This document shows, in pieces, positions 1 to 6,249 of a stretch of 11,352 bases of DNA. The stretch lies in NCBI GenBank assembly GCA_018895795.1, contig JAHINZ010000005.1, forward strand, positions 1 to 11,352, given 5' to 3'. The notes beneath the pieces are model-generated. The model saw only the letters and a list, made by a program, of their open reading frames with translations. It ran no database searches and was not told the DNA's origin. Positions within the stretch are counted from its first letter, which is position 1; every line of letters starts with the position of its first letter. Both the position numbers and the translations under genes were made by a program. Source of the stretch: Alphaproteobacteria bacterium (lineage in GTDB: Bacteria; Pseudomonadota; Alphaproteobacteria; Caulobacterales; Caulobacteraceae).

Positions 1-71
1 CCAGCACGATGATGGCCCGCGTCAATGACGCCCTCAAAGCCGAGATCCTCAAAAAGGCTTCGGCTCATTGA
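1..71 (+). CDS. phnD: Phosphonate-type ABC transporter substrate-binding protein, C-terminal end (partial)
   Basis: This is the last 22 codons of a gene that begins before the window, read in the frame whose codons start at base 3 and ending at TGA 69-71. The visible tail is STMMARVNDALKAEILKKAS followed by AH, a charged helical end of the kind found on periplasmic binding proteins. The product name rests on position: the stop overlaps the start of phnC, and phnD normally stands next to phnC and phnE. PhnD would bind the phosphorus compound in the periplasm and hand it to the PhnE/PhnC transporter. The tail alone is not diagnostic. Confidence 0.6.
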   Translation, partial: STMMARVNDALKAEILKKASAH

Positions 72-844
72 CCTTGGTCCGCGACAAGCACATCGCCTTC
101 GATGGAATCGGCAAACGGTTCGCCGATGGAACCCAGGCGCTCGACGGGGTCACGTTCAACGTACGGCGCGGCGCGTTCTGTGTGCTGTTGGGTCCGTCCG
201 GCAGCGGAAAGTCGACCTTGCTGCGCGCCGTCAACGGCCTGACCTCACCCAGCCAGGGCGAGGTTCGCATCGACGGCCAGCCGATCACCGCCCAATCCCT
301 GCCCAGCGTCCGCCGGCGGGTCAGCATGATCCATCAGCATTTCGGCCTGGTCGACCGGGCTAGCGTCGCCGAAAACATGATCGGCGGGGCCCTGGCGGCG
401 ATCCCGACCTGGCGCGCGCTATCCGGCCTCTACCCCCTGCCCTTCAAGCGCAAGGCCTGCGACCTGCTGGCCACTGTCGGGCTTGAGCCTGACCATCTGC
501 GGCGGCCCGCCGGAGCCTTGTCGGGTGGACAGCGCCAGCGTGTCGGTATCGCCCGCGCCTTGATGCTCGACCCCGAGATCATCATCGCCGATGAGCCCGT
601 GGCCAGCCTGGATCCAAAGGTCAGCCGCGATACGCTGAACCTGTTGCGCCAAGCCGCCCAGGCGCGCGGCGTCACCGTGCTGTGCAGTCTGCATCAGGTC
701 GATCTGGCCTTGGAGTTCGCCGATCAGATCGTGGCTCTGCGTCAGGGCAGAATCGTCCATGACGGGCCGCCCGCCGCCTTGAGCGGATCGGCCGTCGCCC
801 GCTTCTACGACGCCTCCCTCCAGCCCATGGAGTCCCGCGCATGA
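68..844 (+). CDS. phnC: Phosphonate/organophosphate ABC transporter ATP-binding protein
   Basis: A 258-residue ABC ATPase that powers import through the PhnE permease on the cytoplasmic face of the inner membrane. Walker A is GPSGSGKST (42-50), a Q-loop glutamine lies in MIHQHFGL, the ABC signature LSGGQRQRVGIARAL starts near residue 151, Walker B IIIADEP has D175-E176, and the switch histidine is H209. All catalytic positions are intact and the length is normal for PhnC. The start is TTG 68, whose bases overlap the phnD stop (TTGA), giving translational coupling; an AAAAGG stretch lies about ten bases upstream. The gene ends in an ATGA overlap with phnE. The phosphonate label follows from family resemblance and the adjacent PhnE. 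The true substrate could be a phosphate ester, phosphite or similar, because no C-P cleaving enzyme is visible nearby. Confidence 0.9.
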   Translation: MTLVRDKHIAFDGIGKRFADGTQALDGVTFNVRRGAFCVLLGPSGSGKSTLLRAVNGLTSPSQGEVRIDGQPITAQSLPSVRRRVSMIHQHFGLVDRASVAENMIGGALAAIPTWRALSGLYPLPFKRKACDLLATVGLEPDHLRRPAGALSGGQRQRVGIARALMLDPEIIIADEPVASLDPKVSRDTLNLLRQAAQARGVTVLCSLHQVDLALEFADQIVALRQGRIVHDGPPAALSGSAVARFYDASLQPMESRA

Positions 845-1863
845 CGAGCGCTGTTTCGTCATCCGTCCCGCGCGCCCAAAAGACGTGGACCTATCCGCCG
901 CTGATCCGTCCGCAGACCCTGTTGATCGCCTTGGCGCTTCTGGGCTTCTTGCTGGCGACCGGCCGCGATGTCGAGATGGGCCGCATGGTCCGCATGACCG
1001 GCGAGGCGATCTGGGCGACAGCGGGCGGCAAGGTCGATTCCCAGGTCGCCCGTGGCTTGGGACGGATCGGCCCATCGTTGTTTCCATTGCAGATGTCCGA
1101 GCGCCAGGAGATCAGCCGCATCGAAGGTTTCGATCGCAGCCACCTGCCCTGGCTGTCGCATCTGGAGGTCGTCGAAACCCCGATTCAGGTCCTAAATCCC
1201 GACACCTTGCGGATGGAGTCGCGGCCAGAGCGCGTCGAATATCTGGTCAAGCCGTTGGGTTATCTCGGCCATGTCGCGGTCAAGCTTTGGGAGACTCTGG
1301 AGATCGCGCTCTGGGGCACGGTGCTGGCGATCTTGCTCAGCGCGCCCCTGGCCTTCTTCTCCGCCGCCAATCTGACGCCAAGCCGGATCGCCTATGTCGC
1401 CGCGCGCGGGACGGTCAGCTTTCTGCGGGCGATACCGGAGCTGGTCAGCGCATTGTTCCTGGTGCTGGCCTACGGCTTTGGCCCCATTGCCGGCGTACTC
1501 GCCCTGGCGCTACACGCGGCCGGCTTCTTGGGAAAGTTCTATGCCGAGGATATCGAGAACGCCGATCCCAAGCCTCAGGAGGCCCTGGTGGCGATCGGCG
1601 CCAACCGCCTGAAGGTGTTGCGTTTCGCGATCCTGCCCCAGGTTCTTCCGCAGTACATCGCCTACACACTCTACGTGTTGGATCGCAATTTCCGGATGGC
1701 CACGGTAATCGGCCTGGTTGGGGCGGGCGGGATCGGCCAGGAATTGAAGGGCCGCTTCGACATGTACAATTACCATCATGTCGGCACGATCCTGGCGGGG
1801 ATCTTCCTGGCTGTCTTCGTCATCGATCAGTTCGCGGCGCGCCTGAGGCGGCGCTTTCTCTGA
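841..1863 (+). CDS. phnE: PhnE-type ABC transporter permease with enlarged periplasmic segment
   Basis: A 340-residue inner-membrane permease, partner of the upstream ATPase. It starts at ATG 841 inside an ATGA overlap, with GGAG at 829-832 as ribosome binding site. One membrane segment lies near residues 25-41, followed by a long hydrophilic stretch to about residue 150, then the membrane core. The ATPase-docking EAA loop is EALVAIGANRLKVLRFAILP (from residue 247). It is followed by the family-typical ATVIGLVGAGGIGQEL near the C-terminus, which closely resembles E. coli PhnE. The segment between the first and second membrane spans is about 110 residues, against roughly 45 in E. coli PhnE as I recall it, so this protein is longer than usual. 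The spacing makes phnD-phnC-phnE one transcription unit. Substrate is inferred only from family. Confidence 0.88.
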   Translation: MTSAVSSSVPRAQKTWTYPPLIRPQTLLIALALLGFLLATGRDVEMGRMVRMTGEAIWATAGGKVDSQVARGLGRIGPSLFPLQMSERQEISRIEGFDRSHLPWLSHLEVVETPIQVLNPDTLRMESRPERVEYLVKPLGYLGHVAVKLWETLEIALWGTVLAILLSAPLAFFSAANLTPSRIAYVAARGTVSFLRAIPELVSALFLVLAYGFGPIAGVLALALHAAGFLGKFYAEDIENADPKPQEALVAIGANRLKVLRFAILPQVLPQYIAYTLYVLDRNFRMATVIGLVGAGGIGQELKGRFDMYNYHHVGTILAGIFLAVFVIDQFAARLRRRFL

Positions 1864-1923
1864 CCCGCCAGATCTGCGCCGACCCTTCGGACCCGCGGCG
1901 TCGATTTCGCCGCCGCCGAAAAC

Positions 1924-1936
1924 TGAAATATGTTCA
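1924..1936. promoter_or_regulatory. Candidate RpiR operator, TGAA-N5-TTCA, upstream of the RpiR gene
   Basis: TGAAATATGTTCA is an inverted repeat with 4-base arms and a 5-base spacer. It lies 38 bases before the preferred TTG 1975 start and 24 bases before the ribosome binding site. It overlaps a weak possible -10 (TATGTT, 1929-1934), which has TTCGCC 17 bases upstream. The same pattern recurs at 3744-3756 and 3313-3325. The ten-base word AAACTGAAAT is present here (1920-1929) and at 3735-3744. HexR, a characterised RpiR-family member, binds TGTAA-N5-TTACA, the same geometry. Autoregulation is inferred. Confidence 0.45.
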
Positions 1937-1960
1937 ATACGCTGAAGACGAACGCGGCTC

Positions 1961-1966
1961 GGAGGA
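1961..1966 (+). promoter_or_regulatory. Ribosome binding site that sets the RpiR start
   Basis: GGAGGA is the best Shine-Dalgarno match near this gene and sits 8 bases before TTG 1975. The earlier in-frame ATG 1930 has no such site and falls inside the candidate operator. This argues for the shorter protein. Confidence 0.65.
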
Positions 1967-1974
1967 GAGACAGC

Positions 1975-2877
1975 TTGAAAAACGAAGCGGGGAAGACAGC
2001 CAAGCGACGTTCGAAGGTGACGGAAGGCGCCCCGGTCGAGCACGTCCTACCCCGAATCCGCAGCCGCTATAACAGCCTTGGCCGCAGCGCCCGGCAGATT
2101 GCGGACTTCGTTCTGGAGACGCCCAACGCGGTGATCAGCATGTCGGTCACCGAGTTGGCCGAGGCGACGGCGGTCAGCCAGGGCAGCGTGATCAACTTCT
2201 GTCAGGCCCTGGGTATGTCGGGTTTCCAGCAGCTCAAGCTCAGCCTAGCGCACGAGGTGGTGCAGCCCGTGCAATTCATCCACGAGGATCTGGACCGCGA
2301 CGATCCGCTCGACACGGTTTGCCGCAAGCTCTTTCACTCCGGCGTTCAGGCGCTGCGGGATACGCTGTCCATCCTCGACACCAACGAGATGCAGCGGGCC
2401 GTCGACATCCTGAGGGCGGCCAAACGCATCGAGATCTATGGCGTCGGCTCCTCGGCGCCGATCGCGGAAGACGCGCACTATCGTATGCTGCGGATCGGGC
2501 TGAGGGCCACTGCTGTAACAGACAGCCATATCCAGGCGATCAGCGCCTCCCTGACCGATCCCGAGGTGGCGGTGCTGACCATCTCCCACTCCGGCGCCAC
2601 CCATGAGACCGTAACCGCCACGCGCCTAGCCAAGGAGCGCGGGGCCAAGACCATCGTCATCACCAATTTCGCGCGCTCGCCGATCCAGGCCCACGCCGAT
2701 GTCACCCTCTACACCATGGCGCGCGAAACCAAGTTCCGCACCGAGGCCATGACCAGTCGCATCGCCCAACTCTGCGTCATCGACTCGCTGATCGCGGCCA
2801 TGGGTTTGGCCGACTACGAGCGCGCCACGGAGGTGTTGCGCCACACCTTCGACGTCCTGTCGATCAAGCGCTTCTAA
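1975..2877 (+). CDS. MurR/RpiR-family transcriptional regulator (HTH plus SIS domain)
   Basis: A 300-residue cytoplasmic regulator. The N-terminal RpiR-type helix-turn-helix spans about residues 24-92, with the recognition region around MSVTELAEATAVSQGSVINF followed by CQALGMSGFQQLK. The C-terminal SIS domain (about 115-260) contains IEIYGVGSSAPIAED and the phosphosugar-loop sequence LTISHSGATHETV, then AKTIVITNFARSPI. SIS domains of this family usually sense a phosphorylated metabolite. The TTG 1975 start is chosen for its strong ribosome binding site; an ATG at 1930 would add 15 residues. It follows phnE by 111 bases, so it may be read from the phn promoter, its own promoter, or both. Its stop overlaps the stop of the converging HAD gene. 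The likely role is local control of the phosphorus locus through TGAA-N5-TTCA sites, with an imported phosphate ester as inducer; this is inference. Confidence 0.88.
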   Translation: MKNEAGKTAKRRSKVTEGAPVEHVLPRIRSRYNSLGRSARQIADFVLETPNAVISMSVTELAEATAVSQGSVINFCQALGMSGFQQLKLSLAHEVVQPVQFIHEDLDRDDPLDTVCRKLFHSGVQALRDTLSILDTNEMQRAVDILRAAKRIEIYGVGSSAPIAEDAHYRMLRIGLRATAVTDSHIQAISASLTDPEVAVLTISHSGATHETVTATRLAKERGAKTIVITNFARSPIQAHADVTLYTMARETKFRTEAMTSRIAQLCVIDSLIAAMGLADYERATEVLRHTFDVLSIKRF

Positions 2878-3689
2878 ACCCGCTGCGCGGTGCGCTGTGC
2901 CCAACTGGCCGGCGGGGGCAGCAGGTCCTTCAAGGTCAGGGAGGAGCCTGGGGCGACCAGGATAGACCCCATGCCGACCGCCCGCGCGCCGGCGATGTCG
3001 GTCAGGGGGTTGTCGCCGATCATCACCGCTTGGTCGGGTGTGGCGTTCAGCGACCGGCAGGCCTTTTCGAACAGGCCCGCAGAGGGCTTGCCGATAACCG
3101 CCACATCGATTGTCTCCAGATCGACACAAGCAGCGATCGCGGCGAAGAGCGCCCCGGTTTCCGGAACCAGGGCCCCGTTAAGCCCGGGATGAGTCTTGTC
3201 GGGATTGGCGACGATCAGTCGCGCGCCCTGCCTCAGCGCCTGGACGGCGCGATCCAGCTTGGCATAGGAAAATCGGGTGTCGCGCAGAAGCACAACCAAC
3301 TCGATATCTTTTTGAACAAGATTCAAATTGTTCTTCTTGGCGAAGGCCTTCATGCGCGACGGCCCGATCACCAAGGTGCGGACATCTCTCCCGGATTCAG
3401 CGGCGGTGATGATGGCTTCACAACCGGCCAGCAGGACGCGTTCGGCAGGAAAATTTGCTCCTGCCTTGGCCAGGGCCTCCGCGATATCGGTCGGCAATAG
3501 GGTGGAATTGTTGGAAACGATCACCACCCGATCGCCATAAACGTCAAGAAACTCGATCGTCATGGCGAAAGGCTGGTTGGCGATCGACGCGCAGCCGTCC
3601 CAATCCAGCAAGATTGCCTTGGCGTTCGCCAGGGCGGCGATCTCGAGCTCGGCGGGCGCGAAGCCGGCGGCTGAAACGGTTCTATCCAT
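2874..3689 (-). CDS. HAD-IIA (NagD-like) hydrolase, probable small-molecule phosphatase
   Basis: A 271-residue cytoplasmic HAD hydrolase expected to remove phosphate from a small phosphate ester. Motif I is DWDGC with nucleophile D29 and acid/base D31. Motif II is VSNNST with S59. A C2-type cap contains the NagD-like stretch ANPDKTHPGLNG (161-172) and the following PETGALFAAI. Motif III lysine is K201 (GKPS), and motif IV is GDNPLTDIAGA with D226 and D231. All catalytic residues are present. ATG 3689 is preferred, although TTG 3725 is in frame and would add 12 residues; neither has a well-spaced ribosome binding site. The gene converges with the RpiR gene and the two stop codons overlap (shared bases 2874-2877). 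It is not PhnX-like phosphonatase, which has a different cap type. Given its neighbours it probably acts on what the PhnCDE importer brings in. Confidence 0.85.
   Translation of the reverse strand: MDRTVSAAGFAPAELEIAALANAKAILLDWDGCASIANQPFAMTIEFLDVYGDRVVIVSNNSTLLPTDIAEALAKAGANFPAERVLLAGCEAIITAAESGRDVRTLVIGPSRMKAFAKKNNLNLVQKDIELVVLLRDTRFSYAKLDRAVQALRQGARLIVANPDKTHPGLNGALVPETGALFAAIAACVDLETIDVAVIGKPSAGLFEKACRSLNATPDQAVMIGDNPLTDIAGARAVGMGSILVAPGSSLTLKDLLPPPASWAQRTAQRV
3311..3327. repeat. Inverted repeat TTTGAA-N5-TTCAAA inside the HAD gene
   Basis: TTTGAACAAGATTCAAA has perfect 6-base arms and a 5-base spacer and contains a TGAA-N5-TTCA core (3313-3325). A second overlapping repeat, GAACAA (3314-3319) with TTGTTC (3328-3333), uses the same bases. 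It lies in an unusually AT-rich run of codons (KKNNLNLVQKD) in the HAD gene. It may be a secondary intragenic operator for the RpiR protein, or chance arising from lysine/asparagine codons. Confidence 0.35.
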
Positions 3690-3690
3690 G

Positions 3691-3704
3691 GATGATCTAT
3701 CATC
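3691..3704. repeat. Palindrome GATGAT-N2-ATCATC before the HAD start codon
   Basis: Perfect 6-base arms with a 2-base spacer, immediately upstream of ATG 3689 on the minus strand. If ATG 3689 is the start, this would sit where a ribosome binding site is expected and could hide it in a small hairpin or be an operator. If TTG 3725 is the start it is coding. Confidence 0.3.
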
Positions 3705-3740
3705 ATGAGTTGCAATTTTACTCAATCCCCAAGCAAACTG

Positions 3741-3759
3741 AAATGAACAAATTTCATTT
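3741..3759. promoter_or_regulatory. Candidate RpiR operator in the HAD / TonB-receptor divergent region
   Basis: AAATGAA-CAAAT-TTCATTT has perfect 7-base arms and a 5-base spacer, the best of three TGAA-N5-TTCA sites in the window. An alternative pairing, TGAAAT (3739-3744) with ATTTCA (3751-3756), uses overlapping bases. The right arm overlaps the first Pho-box-like half-site (3751-3757), so binding here would compete with PhoB. It is 50 bases from the HAD ATG and about 130 bases from the receptor start, so it could affect both divergent genes. Confidence 0.5.
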
Positions 3760-3790
3760 TTACGTCATCAACGGCACACTGAGACGTCAT
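3751..3790 (+). promoter_or_regulatory. Pho-box-like array driving the TonB receptor / phospholipase C genes
   Basis: Half-sites ATTTCAT (3751-3757), ACGTCAT (3762-3768) and ACGTCAT (3784-3790) lie on an exact 11-base pitch, with a degenerate in-register position at 3773-3779 (GGCACAC). Each good half-site matches 5 of 7 bases of the CTGTCAT consensus, including the TCAT core, and the 4-base spacers are as in classical PhoB boxes. A weak -10 (CATTCT, 3801-3806) lies ten bases after the last half-site, the usual PhoB-promoter arrangement. This predicts induction under phosphate limitation. Confidence 0.5.
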
Positions 3791-3802
3791 TGAGCCCACC
3801 CA

Positions 3803-3818
3803 TTCTCGACGTCGAGAA
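3803..3818. repeat. Perfect 16-base palindrome TTCTCGAC/GTCGAGAA
   Basis: TTCTCGACGTCGAGAA equals its own reverse complement over 16 bases. It overlaps the candidate -10 downstream of the Pho-box array and lies within the probable start of the receptor leader, 73 bases before the start codon. It could be an operator for a further regulator or a leader hairpin. I do not recognise the motif. Confidence 0.4.
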
Positions 3819-3890
3819 AGGCGGGGCGAGCGTGTCCCGACCTTGACCTTGGTTCGGCTCCGCCGTGGGCCGACGCCTTACATCGAGGGG

Positions 3891-6119
3891 ATGACCGTGA
3901 GATCCAGTCCTATACGAGCGCATGCGAAGATCATCGGCGTGCTGCTGGCGACCTGCGCCATGCCAGGCTTCGCGATGGCGGCAGATACAGGCAAGGACAA
4001 CGCCGCCAATACGGATGTCTCCGCGGTGTTGGTCAACGCCAAGAGGGCGTCCACCCCGACGGTTACGGCGGTGGAAGCGGTCAAGTACGGCAACGCCGTG
4101 CAGGAAGTGACCGCCGAACAAATCCGGGTGAGCGGAGCCTCCAACTTCGCTGAGCTGGCCCAGTTCCTGGTCAAGGGCGTCAACATTGGCTACTCGCCTG
4201 ACGAGGGCGAATACACGATCCGTCTGGATGGCGGCGGCGACCGCGACACCCTGGTGATCCGGGACGGCGTCCCGCTCTATGATCGCGGCCCGGCCCTGGA
4301 AGATATCTGGAGCTCGACGACGCTTGATCCGCACATGATCGAGAACGTCGAGGTTTTCCGCGGCGGCAACAGCCTGTTCTACGGCAGCAACGGCGGCATC
4401 GGCGTCGTCAGCATCGTCAGCAAGAAGCCTGACGGCACCCGCAAGGGCGATTTTGGCGCCAGCTACGGCTCCTTCCAGTCACGCGAGCTTTGGGGCAACT
4501 ATTCCTTCCCTCTCGACTCCGAGGGCAAGCACAGCCTGATGGTCTATGGCTCGATGCAAGCCACTGACGGCCCGCGCATCTACAATCCCAAGGCTTATGT
4601 CGACAACGTCTTCGCCGCCGGCGGCCATCAGAAGTTCCCGCTGAACCGCAACGAGGTCGGCGTCAAATACCTGTGGCAGATCAATGAAACCACCAAGTTG
4701 CGCCTGAACGCCGAATACACCGAATCCTGGTTCCAGGACGCCTTCCCCGACGGTGAGGTGCACTCGCCCAATACCGTGCGCTATCCGATTGCCGACCTGT
4801 CGCTGGAAAAGCGCTGGTCGCCGGCCTTCCTGACGGAAGTCCAAGCCTACTACAGCAATCCCCACATCTGGAATTCCGAGGTCTACCCCGACATTTGCAA
4901 GGACAAGGCGGGCTGCACCAACCCCTCCACCAACAAGAAGGTCGCCTATGGCGATTGGAGCGGCAAGACCTACGCCAACGGCGCCTATCGCGGCTTTGGC
5001 GACGGCTCGCAGTACAAGGCCGGCTTCCTGGAGATGGGCCTTACCGTCCGCAATACCGTGGACTTCGGTGACTACCTGCAGGTCGTCGCCGGCGTGCAGA
5101 CTGTCTCGTACAAGGATGACTCCGACCCGATCTACCCGGTCGGTGACGAAACAGCGACCACCACCGGCGTCTTCCTCGACGCCCGCCCTAAACTGGCTTT
5201 CAGCCCCGACACGGCCATTTCGCTGGCGGTGCGCACCGACGTCCTGCCAAGTTCCGACAGCGAAACGATCTGGAAATTTGGCGTACGTCAGCCGCTCTGG
5301 GCGGGCAGCTATGTTCGCGCCAACGGAGGAACGTCCTACAGCCTGCCCCGGACGACCGAGCTCAATAACGACACCAGCACGACCAAGGGCAATCCCGATC
5401 TGCAGGCGGAAAGCACCAAGACCTTCAACGGGGCGCTGGGCTATCAGCGCCAGTTCAACGACGTGGCCGTGTCGGTCGAACTTGGCGCCTTCAAGACCGA
5501 GATCACCCATCGCATCCAGGGCACAACAGACTTCCGCGTCCCCGCCGAGGGCGCGTTCGGCCCGCGCAACACCTATTTCAACAACGAAGCTCTGACCAAG
5601 ATTCTCGGCGCGACCCTCGATGTCGACCTCGCGATCGGCAAGGCCTGGAAGCTCAATCTGGGCTACACCGCCCAGGACGCCTCCCTGGATAGCGGCCTGT
5701 TCAAGGGCGAACAGATCAGTGAAACCCCGGCCTGGTTCATCAATGGCACCCTGGCCTGGACCTCGGAAGACCAGAGGCTCAACCTGACCTTGCTCCCGCG
5801 CGTGCAGGGATCGGAGTGGGCCTCCGGCGGCCTGAGCGTCGCTGGGCGGCCGTCGATCCGCAAGGATTTCGGTCACTATACGGTGGTCAACGCCTCGATC
5901 AACTACTTCGCCGGCAAGGATCTGCAACACCAGTTCCAGCTGCGGATCGTCAACCTGTTCGATGAAAAATATGCCGAACGTTACGGGTTCGGAAATCAAC
6001 GCTTCGGATCGGCGTTCAATCGCGGCGAATTCAAGACGACCGATCCGCGTTACTATTATGGCTATGAATTCGAAGGCAAGCCGCGGGCCTTCTACGCCTC
6101 CTATTCGACCCGGTTCTAG
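3891..6119 (+). CDS. TonB-dependent outer-membrane receptor
   Basis: A 742-residue outer-membrane transporter that imports a ligand using TonB energy. A signal peptide (basic start, hydrophobic IIGVLLATCA, cleavage probably after AMA at residue 30) is followed by a likely TonB box DVSAVLVNA (42-50). The plug domain (about 60-185) includes IENVEVFRGGNSLFYGSNGG and IGVVSIVSKKP. A beta-barrel then runs to a terminal phenylalanine (SYSTRF), typical of outer-membrane proteins. Two cysteines in DICKDKAGC lie in a probable loop. Alternative starts are possible: GTG 3897 has better spacing from GAGGGG (3885-3890), and an upstream start at 3843 would put the signal peptide off the N-terminus. The ligand is not predictable from sequence. 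The phospholipase C 130 bases downstream and the Pho-box-like promoter suggest a phosphorus compound or a phospholipid-derived product. Confidence 0.9.
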   Translation: MTVRSSPIRAHAKIIGVLLATCAMPGFAMAADTGKDNAANTDVSAVLVNAKRASTPTVTAVEAVKYGNAVQEVTAEQIRVSGASNFAELAQFLVKGVNIGYSPDEGEYTIRLDGGGDRDTLVIRDGVPLYDRGPALEDIWSSTTLDPHMIENVEVFRGGNSLFYGSNGGIGVVSIVSKKPDGTRKGDFGASYGSFQSRELWGNYSFPLDSEGKHSLMVYGSMQATDGPRIYNPKAYVDNVFAAGGHQKFPLNRNEVGVKYLWQINETTKLRLNAEYTESWFQDAFPDGEVHSPNTVRYPIADLSLEKRWSPAFLTEVQAYYSNPHIWNSEVYPDICKDKAGCTNPSTNKKVAYGDWSGKTYANGAYRGFGDGSQYKAGFLEMGLTVRNTVDFGDYLQVVAGVQTVSYKDDSDPIYPVGDETATTTGVFLDARPKLAFSPDTAISLAVRTDVLPSSDSETIWKFGVRQPLWAGSYVRANGGTSYSLPRTTELNNDTSTTKGNPDLQAESTKTFNGALGYQRQFNDVAVSVELGAFKTEITHRIQGTTDFRVPAEGAFGPRNTYFNNEALTKILGATLDVDLAIGKAWKLNLGYTAQDASLDSGLFKGEQISETPAWFINGTLAWTSEDQRLNLTLLPRVQGSEWASGGLSVAGRPSIRKDFGHYTVVNASINYFAGKDLQHQFQLRIVNLFDEKYAERYGFGNQRFGSAFNRGEFKTTDPRYYYGYEFEGKPRAFYASYSTRF

Positions 6120-6130
6120 CCACTCCGCGC

Positions 6131-6149
6131 GGGGCGTCTTTGGCGCCCC
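6131..6149 (+). other. GC-rich hairpin between receptor and phospholipase genes
   Basis: GGGGCG (6131-6136), a 7-base loop and CGCCCC (6144-6149) form a hairpin 11 bases after the receptor stop. There is no T-tract after it, so it is not a standard intrinsic terminator. It may stabilise the receptor message or partly attenuate read-through into the phospholipase gene. Confidence 0.3.
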
Positions 6150-6196
6150 GCCTCGCGGCGACGTCGCTCAGACATCACAGATGGCCCCTATGGCGA

Positions 6197-6214
6197 CGTC
6201 ATTCGACCATGACG
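6197..6214. repeat. Inverted repeat CGTCAT-N6-ATGACG before phospholipase C
   Basis: Perfect 6-base arms with a 6-base spacer, 35 bases upstream of ATG 6250. The left arm with its preceding A gives ACGTCAT, the same word as two Pho-box half-sites at 3762 and 3784, but no half-site sits 11 bases away in the same direction. It may be a regulatory site for a secondary promoter of the phospholipase gene. Confidence 0.3.
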
Positions 6215-6249
6215 CCCGACGCGCGCCGCCAAGACGAGGATTTCAGATC

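Noticed and set aside
1895..1913. GCGGCG-N7-CGCCGC hairpin after phnE as a terminator
   Set aside because: Six pairs with no T-tract, in GC-rich DNA where such stems are common.
885..2072. Plus-strand open frame of 395 codons overlapping phnE and the RpiR gene
   Set aside because: Rich in R, G, P and D as expected for an out-of-frame reading; conflicts with the clear PhnE frame.
4479..5999. Minus-strand open frame of 506 codons opposite the receptor gene
   Set aside because: It lacks recognisable motifs and is the antisense shadow of a clear TonB-dependent receptor in GC-rich DNA.
6174..6202. A second Pho box before phospholipase C around ACGTCAT 6196-6202
   Set aside because: The positions 11 and 22 bases upstream do not resemble half-sites; only the inverted repeat is retained.
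5962..6249. N-terminal extension of phospholipase C into the receptor gene
   Set aside because: It would bury the Tat signal nearly 100 residues inside the protein and overlap the receptor coding region; ATG 6250 has a good ribosome binding site.
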